Below, piece after piece: positions 36,683 to 46,058 of a stretch of 64,000 nucleotides of DNA. Made by a program: the position numbers and the translations under genes. Source of the DNA: Mycobacterium paraseoulense (GTDB taxonomy: Bacteria; Actinomycetota; Actinomycetes; Mycobacteriales; Mycobacteriaceae); assembly GCF_010731655.1 (NCBI RefSeq), contig NZ_AP022619.1, positions 4,774,001-4,838,000 of the forward strand, read 5' to 3'. Positions within the stretch are counted from its first letter, which is position 1. Each line of letters begins with the position of its first letter. The notes under the pieces were generated by a model. The model was given only the letters and a program-made list of their open reading frames with translations, did no database searches and was not told where the DNA came from.

Positions 36683-37707
36683 GGGTGTTGCTCACCGGGG
36701 CGGCGGGCTTCATCGGTTCGCGGGTAAACGCGGCGCTGCGGGCGGCGGGGCACGACGTGGTCGGCGTCGACGCGTTGCTGCCTGCCGCGCACGGCCCGAA
36801 CCCGGTGCTGCCGCAGGGATGTCACCGCGTCGACGTCCGCGACGCCGACGCGCTGGCGCCCCTGCTGGACGGGGTGGACCTGGTCTGCCATCAGGCGGCG
36901 ATGGTCGGGGCGGGCGTGGACGCCGCCGACGCCCCCGCCTACGGCGGCCACAACGACTTCGCCACCACCGTGCTGCTGGCGCAGATGTTCGCCGCCGGCG
37001 TGCGCCGCCTGGTGCTGGCGTCGTCGATGGTGGTGTACGGGCAGGGCCGCTACCACTGCGGGCAACACGGGCTCGTCGACCCGCTGCCGCGGCGGCGCGA
37101 AGACCTCGACGCCGGGCTCTTCGAGCACCGCTGCCCGGTCGGCGGCGAGGAACTCACGTGGCGCCTCGTCGACGAGGACGCGGCGCTGCGGCCCCGCAGC
37201 CTGTACGCGGCCAGCAAGACCGCGCAGGAGCATTACGCGCTGGCGTGGTCGGAGGCCACGGGCGGTTCGGTGGTGGCGCTGCGCTATCACAACGTCTACG
37301 GTCCGGGAATGCCGCGCGACACCCCATACTCCGGGGTGGCGGCAATCTTCCGTTCGTCGATTGAAAAGGGCGAGCCGCCAAGGGTTTTCGAGGACGGCGG
37401 TCAGATGCGCGACTTCGTCCACGTCGACGACGTGGCCGCCGCCAACCTCGCGGCCGTCCAGCACACGGACGGCTTCACGGCGGTCAACGTCTGTTCGGGC
37501 CGGCCCGTGTCGATCCTGCAGGTGGCCGGCGCGCTGTGCGACGCGCGGGGCGGTTCGCTGTCGCCGGTGATCACCGGCCAGTACCGCAGCGGCGACGTGC
37601 GCCACATCGTCGCCGACCCGTCGCGGGCGGCCGACGTGTTGGGTTTCCGGGCGGCCGTCGACCCGGCCGAGGGGCTCCGCGACTTCGCGTTCGCCCCCCT
37701 TCGCTGA
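36679..37707 (+). CDS. galE3: NAD-dependent sugar epimerase/dehydratase (GalE3/Rv0536 type)
   Basis: A 342-residue extended SDR. The NAD motif is LLTGAAGFIGSRV, and the catalytic SMVVYGQG and YAASK (Tyr and Lys) are present, followed by LRYHNVYGPGM and MRDFVHVDDVAAANLAA. It acts on a nucleotide-sugar; which one is not clear from sequence. It starts in an ATGA overlap with the MTA phosphorylase gene, so the two are coupled. Confidence 0.9.
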   Translation: MRVLLTGAAGFIGSRVNAALRAAGHDVVGVDALLPAAHGPNPVLPQGCHRVDVRDADALAPLLDGVDLVCHQAAMVGAGVDAADAPAYGGHNDFATTVLLAQMFAAGVRRLVLASSMVVYGQGRYHCGQHGLVDPLPRRREDLDAGLFEHRCPVGGEELTWRLVDEDAALRPRSLYAASKTAQEHYALAWSEATGGSVVALRYHNVYGPGMPRDTPYSGVAAIFRSSIEKGEPPRVFEDGGQMRDFVHVDDVAAANLAAVQHTDGFTAVNVCSGRPVSILQVAGALCDARGGSLSPVITGQYRSGDVRHIVADPSRAADVLGFRAAVDPAEGLRDFAFAPLR

Positions 37708-37711
37708 GGGT

Positions 37712-39376
37712 CTACCCCTGCGGCGGCCGGTAGATCTTGGGCTTCCGGACGGGTATCTGGCGCGTCGCGGAGTCGTCGCCGCGGAAGATCCGCGGACCGG
37801 TGCTGATCCGGGTGGTCGACGCGGCCGACGGCGCGGCGGTGTGGCCCACCGGGACGCGCGGCCTGGGCGCGGCGGGGGCGCCGGCCGCCTGGGCGGCGGG
37901 CCGACGCGCCGCGCGGCGGCGGCGCAAGCGCCGGCCGCGCAGCTGCCCGGTGACGATGGCCGCCCCCAGGATGCACAGCGCCAGCCCGCACAGCGTCACG
38001 TCGAAGGTGCTGGTGATCTGCTGGGCGAGATTGTTGCCGTAAACCGGGTGCCGCGCAGGGGAATTGGGCGAGTCCGCGAACCGCGGCGCCAGCACCACGC
38101 CCACGACGACGCGGGCGACGCTCAGCGTGGCGACCAACCCGCACAGCGACGAGATCAGCCGCGCGGAGCGGGCGGCGTTGCCCAGGTTCACGCGCAGCCA
38201 GATCGCGAGGACGGCGGTGATCAGATCGAACGCGGCCAGCACCACGCTGTCGTACCGGGAGAACGGGTAGTCCAGGCTCACCGCCACGAAGAGATCGGTG
38301 AATCTCATCAGCATCGAGCCCAGACCCCAGACGGCGATGAGCAGCAAGCCGTTTCGGGCCGCCACCCGCCAGGCGCCCTCCTCGGCCCCGGTCGTGTTCC
38401 GGTGACCGAACAGCGTCCCGGGCGTGAACATCGCCGCCGCCGCCGCCCACGCCAGATAGCCCTCGAACCCGACCCCGGCGGTCGAGGTGTTCTGCGCGAT
38501 GCCGTGGAACGCGTCGACGTCGCGACCCAGCGGCAGGCTCCACACTCCGATCCCGGCCACCAGCGTCGACGCGCCGAGGGCGACGGTGGCCAGCCGAGCG
38601 GCCCGGGTGCCGCGCAGCAACCATCTGGCGGCGACCAGCACGGCGATCAGCGCCACCACCCCGTACACCACCGCCGTCACGATGACCGCGACGTTCTGCT
38701 TGCCGAACGCGGCGGCGCCGCCGGTGTTCTGCAGCGCGTAGCGCACCCGCCAATACAGGTTGAAGCCAAAACTGAGCACCGCCAACACCATCGACGCGAA
38801 GCCGATGAGCCGGGCCGACCTCAGCCAGCCGGCGTACTCGTCGCCCTCGGGAACCGGTCCCGAACGGGCGCCGGCGGCCACCGCTTGCGCACTCAGCAGT
38901 GAGCCGGCGATCCCCACCCACGCCCCCGGCCCCACACCGCCGGGCACGTTCACCGTGCCCCCGAACCGGACGGTCTCGAACGCGTCGAATCCCACGAACG
39001 CCAGCACCAGCAGCGCATAGGGGATGTTGAGCGCCAGGCGGAGCCGGCCCGCCATCGCGGGGTTGAACCGCGCGCCGGAGGACCGCCAGGAACCGGCGGC
39101 GGCGACGGCGATGACGGACAGCACGGTCGCGGCGATCAGCACCGCGAAGAGCGCCGGGTTGCTGCCGGGAATCCCGACGCCGAAGTACAGATTCCACGGC
39201 AGGAAGATGGCGACGATGAGCAGAGCGACCGCGGTCAGGTCGCCGAGGACGTGCCGCCGCCGCGTCGCACTCCCCGTCGCGGCCGGGCCGCTCGCCACGG
39301 GCGCGATGATGCGAGTGGTTTGCTGCGCCTGGCCGCCGATGGGTCCGGTGGGCGCGTCGTCACTGCTCTGGTGCAC
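37712..39376 (-). CDS. Large polytopic membrane protein (Rv0537c type)
   Basis: A 554-residue protein with about a dozen hydrophobic helices (for example DLTAVALLIVAIFLPWNLYFGVG and LLLIAVWGLGSMLMRF) and a C-terminal basic, Pro/Ala-rich tail after GQLRGRRLRRRRAAR. No enzyme motif was recognised. It is conserved at this position in M. tuberculosis. The start is GTG at 39376, divergent from the gene at 39625. Function unknown. Confidence 0.82.
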   Translation of the reverse strand: MHQSSDDAPTGPIGGQAQQTTRIIAPVASGPAATGSATRRRHVLGDLTAVALLIVAIFLPWNLYFGVGIPGSNPALFAVLIAATVLSVIAVAAAGSWRSSGARFNPAMAGRLRLALNIPYALLVLAFVGFDAFETVRFGGTVNVPGGVGPGAWVGIAGSLLSAQAVAAGARSGPVPEGDEYAGWLRSARLIGFASMVLAVLSFGFNLYWRVRYALQNTGGAAAFGKQNVAVIVTAVVYGVVALIAVLVAARWLLRGTRAARLATVALGASTLVAGIGVWSLPLGRDVDAFHGIAQNTSTAGVGFEGYLAWAAAAAMFTPGTLFGHRNTTGAEEGAWRVAARNGLLLIAVWGLGSMLMRFTDLFVAVSLDYPFSRYDSVVLAAFDLITAVLAIWLRVNLGNAARSARLISSLCGLVATLSVARVVVGVVLAPRFADSPNSPARHPVYGNNLAQQITSTFDVTLCGLALCILGAAIVTGQLRGRRLRRRRAARRPAAQAAGAPAAPRPRVPVGHTAAPSAASTTRISTGPRIFRGDDSATRQIPVRKPKIYRPPQG

Positions 39377-39624
39377 CCTGCCCCCCGGAAATCACGCGGC
39401 GGGTCAACACGCCGCCGAGTCGGTCGCACTGCTCGCTTGCGAACATGTTCTCCGTTCGGACGCGGCGGCGGATTCCGCGGCGCCCGTCCTGTAGTCCGTG
39501 AAGCTGGTTACGCTGCGCTATGGGCAAACCTTCGCCCGAATAACGGATACTGCCAACGGTATCGCAAGTGTAATGATGCCGGGACATTGCTGGTCGTGGG
39601 GTGACCAGCCGAAGGAGAACCGGG

Positions 39625-41289
39625 ATGGACGTCGTGTTGGGGGTCGCGGTCACGGGCCCCGTTGCCCGCTTGGCGCTCGTCGGGCCGGGCGCCGACGTGA
39701 TCGACCAGTCCGTCGTCGACCTGGAGGACAACCCGGTCGGGAAACTCACCGAGACCGTGGTCGGCACCAATCGGCTCCTGGCGGACGAGAACCACCGGCT
39801 GGTCGGCACCCGGGTGTGCTGGAGCGACGATCCGCTGGCCGGACAGCTGCGGCAGGCGCTGGAGCAGTCCGGCGTTTACAACGTTGCCGTGCTCCCGGAG
39901 TCGCAGGCGCTGGCCGCCCTGATGCGCGCGGCCGGCCGGCCGGGCGCGGCCCTGGTGATGGACGGCGCGACGGCGACGTTGTCGGTGCCCGGTGCCGGCG
40001 ACGACGAGAACGCGCCGCCGACCATGCTGGCCAGGGAGCCACTCGCGGGTGGTGACGCGACCGCGACGCTCAACACGATGATGGCCCAGCTCAGCGACAG
40101 GCCGGACGCCCCGGGCGAGGTGTACCTGGTGGGCGCTTCTCCCGAGCTGGCCCAGGTTGCCGACCAGATCCGGGATGCGTCGACCATGCGGGTGCAGGTC
40201 GCCGACGACCCCGCCTTCGCGCTCGCCCGCGGCGCGGCCATGGTCGCCGCCGCGCAGACGGCATTGCCGGCCGGGGATGCCACCGCGATGGCGCCGGCCG
40301 TCGGACTGACCGGGGACGAGACCGCCATGGCCCCGGGACTCGGCGACCAGACGGCCATGGCGCCGGCGGGGGGGCTCACCGGGGATGAGACGACGGTCGT
40401 GCCGCCCCCGGACGTGGAGGAGCCGCAGCTGGCGTACTCGATGACCGAGGAGGGCGAGCCGCTCCCCGAACTGGAGGACTACGGTCCCGACTACGACGAC
40501 TTCGACGAGACCGAGGCCATCCCGTCGCGCCTCAGCCGCCGATCCTTGGTCCTCGGCAACGCCGTCATCGCCTTCGCGGTCATCGGATTCGCGTCGCTGG
40601 CCGCGGCGGTGGCGATTGCGGTCCGTCCCACCGCGAGTCAACAGCCGGTGGTGGGGCACCAGAACGCGGCTCCCGGCAAGTTCATGCCGTTGTTGCCGAC
40701 GCAGCAGCAGGCGCCGGTGCCACCGCCCCCGGCCGACCAGCCCAATGCCGGTTTCCAGGGCGGCGTCATTCCAGACGCCAATGGCCTTCTGCCAGCGCGG
40801 GGTACGGCGCCCGGCGCCGGTGGGCCTGCCGCCCCGGTGCCGGCCAATCCCGGCTTCGTGCCCAATCCGAACCCCGCCGTCCCGGTTCCGGTGCCGATCA
40901 TCGTTCCGGTCCCAGGATGGAACCCGGGCTACCCCACGCCGCCCTACAACCCGCCGACGACCACGACGACGCCGACGACCACGACGATGCCGACGACACC
41001 GACGTCCACGACGCCGACGACGACAACGACCGCGACGACGCCCAGTACGACAACGCCGTCCACCACGACCCCAACCACGACCGAGCCGACGACCACGACA
41101 GAGCCGACGACCACAACAGCGCCGCCCGTGACCACGACGACGCCGCCCAGCACCAAGACGCCGTTCACCTCGACACAACCGCCGACAACCGTGGCGCCGC
41201 CCAGCACGCACCAAACCACCGTGGCACCGCCGACGCATTCGCAGGAGACGCTCGTCCCCCAGCAGCCGCGTTCCCGTCGCGGGTTCTGA
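39625..41289 (+). CDS. Membrane protein with ASKHA-like N-terminus and Thr/Pro-rich tail (Rv0538 type)
   Basis: A 554-residue protein. The first ~210 residues (MDVVLGVAVTGPVARLALVG, ALVMDGATATLSV, EVYLVGASPELAQVADQI) look like an actin-like/Hsp70-type fold as in other mycobacterial envelope proteins. Short repeats rich in AMAP and LTGDET follow (~215-260), then one helix (AVIAFAVIGFASLAAAVAIAV), a Pro-rich part and a long Thr-rich stretch (~445-530). The tail after the helix would be outside the cell and could be O-mannosylated. GAAGGAG precedes ATG 39625. Confidence 0.85.
   Translation: MDVVLGVAVTGPVARLALVGPGADVIDQSVVDLEDNPVGKLTETVVGTNRLLADENHRLVGTRVCWSDDPLAGQLRQALEQSGVYNVAVLPESQALAALMRAAGRPGAALVMDGATATLSVPGAGDDENAPPTMLAREPLAGGDATATLNTMMAQLSDRPDAPGEVYLVGASPELAQVADQIRDASTMRVQVADDPAFALARGAAMVAAAQTALPAGDATAMAPAVGLTGDETAMAPGLGDQTAMAPAGGLTGDETTVVPPPDVEEPQLAYSMTEEGEPLPELEDYGPDYDDFDETEAIPSRLSRRSLVLGNAVIAFAVIGFASLAAAVAIAVRPTASQQPVVGHQNAAPGKFMPLLPTQQQAPVPPPPADQPNAGFQGGVIPDANGLLPARGTAPGAGGPAAPVPANPGFVPNPNPAVPVPVPIIVPVPGWNPGYPTPPYNPPTTTTTPTTTTMPTTPTSTTPTTTTTATTPSTTTPSTTTPTTTEPTTTTEPTTTTAPPVTTTTPPSTKTPFTSTQPPTTVAPPSTHQTTVAPPTHSQETLVPQQPRSRRGF
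40957..41230 (+). repeat. Thr-codon microsatellite (ACG/ACC runs) inside the Rv0538-type gene
   Basis: Tandem ACG, ACC and CCG/CCC codons encode stretches of PTTTT type. The DNA is low complexity and likely to vary in length between strains by slippage in whole codons. Confidence 0.85.
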
Positions 41290-41296
41290 GAAGCCG

Positions 41297-41950
41297 ATGC
41301 CCGACGCCGTCACGGTGGTCCTGCCCTGTCTCAACGAAGAGGAGTCGCTGCCGGGCGTGCTGGCGGGCATCCCCGCGGGATATCGGGCGCTGGTGGTCGA
41401 CAACAACAGCACCGACGACACCGCCGGGGTCGCGCGGCGGCACGGTGCCCAGGTCGTCGCCGAGCCGCGGGCCGGCTACGGCTCGGCGGTGCACGCGGGC
41501 GTGGTGGCCGCCACCACCCCGATCGTGGCGGTCATCGACGCCGACGGCTCGATGAACGCCGGCGACCTGCCGCGGCTGGTCGCCGAGCTCGAGCGGGGCG
41601 CGGATCTCGTGATCGGGCGGCGCCGGCCGGTGGCCGGACTGCATTGGCCCTGGGTCGCCCGGGTCGGGACCGTGGTGATGAGCTGGCGGCTGCGCACCCG
41701 CCACGGACTGCCCGTGCACGACATCGCGCCGATGCGGGTGGCCCGCCGCGACGCGCTGCTGAACCTCGGCGTCGTCGACAGGCGGTCGGGTTATCCGCTG
41801 GAGCTGCTGGTCCGCGCCGCGGCCGCCGGCTGGCGCGTGGTCGAGCTCGACGTCAGCTACGGTCCGCGGACGGGCGGCAGGTCGAAGGTCAGCGGCTCGC
41901 TGCGGGGAAGCGTCACCGCGATCTTCGACTTCTGGAAGGTGATCTCGTGA
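41297..41950 (+). CDS. Family 2 glycosyltransferase (Rv0539 type)
   Basis: A 217-residue GT2 enzyme similar to dolichyl/polyprenyl-phosphate sugar synthases. Visible are TVVLPCLNEEESLPGVL, LVVDNNSTDDTAGVARR, the DxD-type VIDADGSMNAGDLPRL and the acceptor-site region DIAPMRVARRDALL. There is no membrane domain, so it probably works at the inner face of the membrane. It ends in a GTGA overlap with the next gene, which also looks like a nucleotide-sugar enzyme. The sugar is unknown. Confidence 0.9.
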   Translation: MPDAVTVVLPCLNEEESLPGVLAGIPAGYRALVVDNNSTDDTAGVARRHGAQVVAEPRAGYGSAVHAGVVAATTPIVAVIDADGSMNAGDLPRLVAELERGADLVIGRRRPVAGLHWPWVARVGTVVMSWRLRTRHGLPVHDIAPMRVARRDALLNLGVVDRRSGYPLELLVRAAAAGWRVVELDVSYGPRTGGRSKVSGSLRGSVTAIFDFWKVIS

Positions 41951-42609
41951 GCGTCCTGCCGGTGACGCTGCTGGTGGTCGCCAAGGCGCCGGAGCCGGGC
42001 CGGGCCAAGACGAGGCTCGCCGCGACCGTCGGGGACGTCGTCGCCGCCGAGATCGCCGCGGCCGCGCTGCTCGACACGCTGGACGCGGTGGCCGCCGCGC
42101 CGGTGGCGAGGAGGGTGGTGGCCATGACCGGCGACCTCGACGCCGCCGCCGGCGCCGGGGAGATCCGGCAACGGCTACGGTCCTTCACGGTGATTCCGCA
42201 GCGTGGCGAGGACTTCGCGGACCGGCTCGCCAACGCCCACGCCGACGCCGCGGCCGGGTTTCCGGTGCTGCAGATCGGGATGGACACCCCGCAGGTCACC
42301 GCCGAGCTGCTGATGGATTGCGCACGCCGGCTGCTGGAGGCGCCGGCCGTGCTCGGGTTGGCTCACGACGGCGGTTGGTGGGTGCTCGGCGTGACGGCGC
42401 CCGCCATGGCCGAATGCCTGCGCACCGTCCCGATGTCCCAGCCCGATACCGGAGAGCTCACCCTGAAAGCATTGCGCGACAACGACATCGACGTCACACC
42501 GGCGCCACGGTTGGCCGACTTCGACGTGCTCGACGACGTGGTCGCGGTGCGCGAGGCGTGCGCCCAGGCCAGTCGTTTCGCCAAGCTCACCCGCGCGGCC
42601 GGGCTGTGA
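41947..42609 (+). CDS. DUF2064/TIGR04282 glycosyltransferase-like protein (Rv0540 type)
   Basis: A 220-residue protein of the nucleotide-sugar GT-A-like family (cofC/DUF2064 relatives). It begins TLLVVAKAPEPGRAKTRLA, with QIGMDTPQVTAELLMDCARRL and GLAHDGGWWVLGV further in. It is coupled to the GT2 gene by a GTGA overlap, so the two probably act in one glycan pathway. Function not established. Confidence 0.87.
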   Translation: MSVLPVTLLVVAKAPEPGRAKTRLAATVGDVVAAEIAAAALLDTLDAVAAAPVARRVVAMTGDLDAAAGAGEIRQRLRSFTVIPQRGEDFADRLANAHADAAAGFPVLQIGMDTPQVTAELLMDCARRLLEAPAVLGLAHDGGWWVLGVTAPAMAECLRTVPMSQPDTGELTLKALRDNDIDVTPAPRLADFDVLDDVVAVREACAQASRFAKLTRAAGL

Positions 42610-42732
42610 CGGCCTTTGGACCGCGCCCGCCCGTCCTTTTCATCCTCTGAAAACTATTGTACGGCAAACATTTTACCCACGTCGAGAGCTCCGGCGACGG
42701 TCCGAAGCGTGACGACTGTCTCCGCCGGCCCG

Positions 42733-42759
42733 CACAACGATGCGTTGTGATTTCACAAC
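42733..42759. promoter_or_regulatory. Clustered inverted repeats upstream of ctaD
   Basis: Three alternating half-sites occur within 27 bp: CACAAC (42733-42738), GTTGTGA (42744-42750) and TCACAAC (42753-42759). The last two form the perfect palindrome GTTGTGATTTCACAAC; the first two form CACAAC-N5-GTTGTG. They lie about 85 bp before the ctaD start. The spacing does not fit the TGTGA-N6-TCACA site of CRP, so the regulator is unclear. Confidence 0.55.
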
Positions 42760-42843
42760 TCACCGGCCTCTACCGGACGGGCGCACAGGCGGAGAAGTAT
42801 CGGGCAGGACATCCACCGGGCACGGGTTGGACATGGAGCCGAC

Positions 42844-44553
42844 ATGGTTGCTGTAGCACCGACGCCCGAGCGACTGGAGGCGCGCCGCCCCTTTCCAGAT
42901 CGTTTGGGCCTCAAGGGCACATTGCTCTACAAACTGGTGACGACCACCGATCACAAGATGATCGGCATCATGTACGTCGTCACCTGTTTCGTGTTGTTCT
43001 TCCTGGGCGGACTGATGGCGCTGTTGATGCGCACCGAGCTCGCCGCGCCGGGGCTGCAGTTCCTGTCGAACGAGCAGTACAACCAGCTGTTCACGATGCA
43101 CGGCACGATCATGCTGCTGCTGTATGCGACGCCGGTCGTGTTCGGGTTCGCCAACCTGGTGCTGCCGCTGCAGATCGGCGCCCCCGACGTGGCGTTCCCG
43201 CGGCTGAACGCCTTCTCCTACTGGCTGTTCCTATTCGGGGCCCTGATCACCATCTCGGGGTTCATCACGCCCGGTGGCGCAGCGGATTTCGGCTGGACCG
43301 CTTATACCCCGTTGAGCGACGCCGTGCATAGTCCCGGCGCCGGCGGCGATCTGTGGATCACCGGTTTGATCGTCGCGGGTCTGGGCACCATCCTGGGTGC
43401 GGTCAATATGATCACCACCGTGGTGTGCATGCGCGCGCCCGGCATGACGATGTTCCGGATGCCGATCTTCACGTGGAACGTGTTGGTGACCTCGATCCTG
43501 ATCCTGATCGCGTTCCCGATCCTGACCGCCGCGCTGTTCGGGCTGGCGGCCGACCGGCATCTGGGGGCCCACGTTTACGACGCCGCCAACGGCGGGGTTC
43601 TGTTGTGGCAGCACCTGTTCTGGTTCTTCGGCCATCCCGAGGTGTACATCATCGCGTTGCCGTTCTTCGGGATCGTCACCGAGATCATCCCGGTGTTCTC
43701 CCGCAAGCCGGTCTTCGGTTACACCACCCTGGTTTACGCGACGCTGTCGATCGCCGCGTTGTCGGTCGCGGTGTGGGCGCACCACATGTTCGCCACCGGA
43801 GCCGTTCTGCTGCCGTTCTTCTCGTTCATGACGTATTTGATCGCGGTGCCGACGGGGATCAAGTTCTTCAACTGGATCGGCACGATGTGGAAGGGACAGA
43901 TCACCTTCGAGACCCCGATGCTGTTCTCGGTGGGCTTCCTGGTGACCTTCCTGCTGGGCGGCCTGACCGGGGTGATGCTGGCCAGCCCGCCGCTGGACTT
44001 CCACGTGACCGACACCTACTTCGTGGTCGCGCACTTCCACTACGTCCTCTTCGGCACCATCGTGTTCGCCACCTATGCGGGCGTGTACTTCTGGTTCCCG
44101 AAGATGACCGGCCGGCTGCTCGACGAGCGGCTGGGCAAGCTGCACTTCTGGTTGACCTTCATCGGCTTCCACACCACGTTCCTGGTGCAGCACTGGCTGG
44201 GTGACATGGGGATGCCGCGCCGCTACGCCGACTACCTGGCCAGCGACGGCTTCCAGGGGCTCAACATCGTCTCCACGATCGGCGCCTTCATCCTGGGCGT
44301 GTCGATGTTCCCGTTCGTCTGGAACGTCTTCAAGAGCTGGCGCTACGGCGAGGTCGTGACCGTCGATGACCCGTGGGGCTACGGCAACTCGCTGGAGTGG
44401 GCGACCAGCTGCCCGCCGCCGCGGCACAACTTCACCGAGCTGCCCCGGATCCGTTCGGAACGCCCGGCTTTCGAGCTGCACTACCCGCACATGGTCGAAC
44501 GGCTCCGAGCCGAGGCGCACGTCAGGCGACGTGCTGCGGCTACCTCGAAGTAG
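42844..44553 (+). CDS. ctaD: Cytochrome c oxidase subunit I (aa3 type)
   Basis: A 569-residue, 12-span heme-copper oxidase catalytic subunit. It carries the low-spin heme region [15 protein letters not shown], the Cu(B)/proton region [26 protein letters not shown], and [19 protein letters not shown] with the heme a and a3 histidines. The ending [37 protein letters not shown] matches M. tuberculosis CtaD. In M. tuberculosis ctaD is next to serB2, far from this block, so this is either a second copy or a moved one. No other oxidase subunit gene is nearby. It overlaps the convergent transporter gene by 14 bp. Confidence 0.96.
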   Translation: MVAVAPTPERLEARRPFPDRLGLKGTLLYKLVTTTDHKMIGIMYVVTCFVLFFLGGLMALLMRTELAAPGLQFLSNEQYNQLFTMHGTIMLLLYATPVVFGFANLVLPLQIGAPDVAFPRLNAFSYWLFLFGALITISGFITPGGAADFGWTAYTPLSDAVHSPGAGGDLWITGLIVAGLGTILGAVNMITTVVCMRAPGMTMFRMPIFTWNVLVTSILILIAFPILTAALFGLAADRHLGAHVYDAANGGVLLWQHLFWFFGHPEVYIIALPFFGIVTEIIPVFSRKPVFGYTTLVYATLSIAALSVAVWAHHMFATGAVLLPFFSFMTYLIAVPTGIKFFNWIGTMWKGQITFETPMLFSVGFLVTFLLGGLTGVMLASPPLDFHVTDTYFVVAHFHYVLFGTIVFATYAGVYFWFPKMTGRLLDERLGKLHFWLTFIGFHTTFLVQHWLGDMGMPRRYADYLASDGFQGLNIVSTIGAFILGVSMFPFVWNVFKSWRYGEVVTVDDPWGYGNSLEWATSCPPPRHNFTELPRIRSERPAFELHYPHMVERLRAEAHVRRRAAATSK

Positions 44554-45958
44554 CGTCGACCAGTGACGCTTCGGCCGCCGCCCGGGTGAGCGGCGCGGCG
44601 GATTTCCCGGCGAAAGGGCGTCGCACATACATGGTCCACGTGATGAGCGTGGCGGCGACGTACAACGCCAAGAACAGCCCGAACGCCGCCGAGTCGGAGC
44701 CGGTGCTCTGATAGGACTGCCGCAGCGCGAGATTCACGGCGACACCACCGAATGCGCCTGCCGCGGCGGCGAATCCGATCAACGCACCCGACATGTTGCG
44801 TGACCAATGGCGGCGCTCGGCTTCGGCGACGCCCAGCGTGTGACTGCGCGCTTCGATGACCGCCGGGATCAGCTTGAACACCGAACCCTTGCCGAGGCCC
44901 GCCAGCAGGAACAGGATGAGCAGGCAGACGATGTAGCCGACCATGGTGGCACCGCTCGTCGGGCCGCGGTTGTGGTCGTCGTGGGTAGCGACGCCGGTCA
45001 GCACCGCGGTCGCGACGACCATGCCCGCGAAGACCGCCATGGTGACGCGGTTGCCACCGAAGCGGTCGGCCAGCCTGCCGCCGTAGATCCGCGACAGCGA
45101 CCCCAGCAGGGGCCCGATGAAGGCGAGCTCGGCGGCGTGCAGCGATGCCTGCGCGGCGCCCTGCCCGCTGGCGATGAAATTGATCTGCAGCACCTGGGCG
45201 AACGCGAAGGAGAACCCGATGAACGTCCCGAACGTGCCGACGTAGAGGAGCGCGAGTACCCAGGTATCGCGCTCGAACATCACCGACCGTAGGGTGGCCA
45301 CCTCGATGCCGTGCTCCAGGTTGTCCATGAACAGTGCCGCCGCGACCGCGACCACCGCCAGCAGCACCAGGTACACCGAGCACACCCAGTAGGGCTGGCG
45401 GTTCCCGGCGAGAGCGATCACCAACAACCCGACCACCTGGACGCCCGCCACGCCAAGGTTGCCTATACCGGCGCTAAGGCCCAGCGCCGAACCCTTGAGC
45501 CGCTGCGGGTAGAAAGCGTTGACGTTGGCCAGCGACGCGGCGTAGTTCGCGCCGCCACACCCGGTCAGCGCCGCGCACACCGCATACGTCCACAGCGGCA
45601 TGCCCGGGTTGGCCAGCAGCACGATGGTTGCGCCGGTCGGGATCAGCAGTACCGCCGCCGAAAAGGTGGTCCAGTTGCGGCCGCCGAAGCGTGCGATGCC
45701 CAACGTATAGGGAATGCGCAGGCAGGCCCCGGTCAGGGTGGCGATGGCGCCAAGCAGTAGCTTGTCGGCCGGCGAAAAGCCGTACACCGATTCGGGCATG
45801 AACAGGACCATCACCGACCAGAGGGCCCAGATCGAGAAGGCGGCGTGGTCGGCCGCCATCATGCAGAGCAGGTTGCGTTGCGCGATCTTTTTGTTGCCGG
45901 TCTCCCAAGCAATGACGTCCTCGGGATTCCAGTCGACGAACCGATGCGCGCGCCCCAT
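44540..45958 (-). CDS. Nitrate/nitrite transporter, NarK3-like MFS protein
   Basis: A 472-residue, 12-span major facilitator of the nitrate/nitrite porter family. It begins [19 protein letters not shown] and contains [27 protein letters not shown] (the NNP signature region) and [15 protein letters not shown]. It resembles NarK3 (Rv0261c) most closely as I recall. It converges on ctaD, so the pair looks like a small respiratory insert (oxygen and nitrate) between the Rv0540 and Rv0541c type genes. Confidence 0.88.
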   Translation of the reverse strand: MGRAHRFVDWNPEDVIAWETGNKKIAQRNLLCMMAADHAAFSIWALWSVMVLFMPESVYGFSPADKLLLGAIATLTGACLRIPYTLGIARFGGRNWTTFSAAVLLIPTGATIVLLANPGMPLWTYAVCAALTGCGGANYAASLANVNAFYPQRLKGSALGLSAGIGNLGVAGVQVVGLLVIALAGNRQPYWVCSVYLVLLAVVAVAAALFMDNLEHGIEVATLRSVMFERDTWVLALLYVGTFGTFIGFSFAFAQVLQINFIASGQGAAQASLHAAELAFIGPLLGSLSRIYGGRLADRFGGNRVTMAVFAGMVVATAVLTGVATHDDHNRGPTSGATMVGYIVCLLILFLLAGLGKGSVFKLIPAVIEARSHTLGVAEAERRHWSRNMSGALIGFAAAAGAFGGVAVNLALRQSYQSTGSDSAAFGLFLALYVAATLITWTMYVRRPFAGKSAAPLTRAAAEASLVDATSR

Positions 45959-46058
45959 TTAGCCTCCTGTAATGAATAGTTGCCGACGTCGACGGTAGAC
46001 GGGGGAATCGTTTGTCCGGTTCACGAAAGCTGTGAGTAACCGGTGAATTCGCGTCCGT

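Noticed and set aside
39508..41421. 637-codon open frame antisense to the Rv0538-type gene
   Set aside because: Its long RRRG-type repeats are only the complement of the Thr-codon microsatellite.
42745..42758. TTGTGATTTCACAA read as a CRP or FNR site
   Set aside because: The half-sites are 2 bp apart, not the 6 bp of TGTGA-N6-TCACA, and the FNR core TTGAT is absent.
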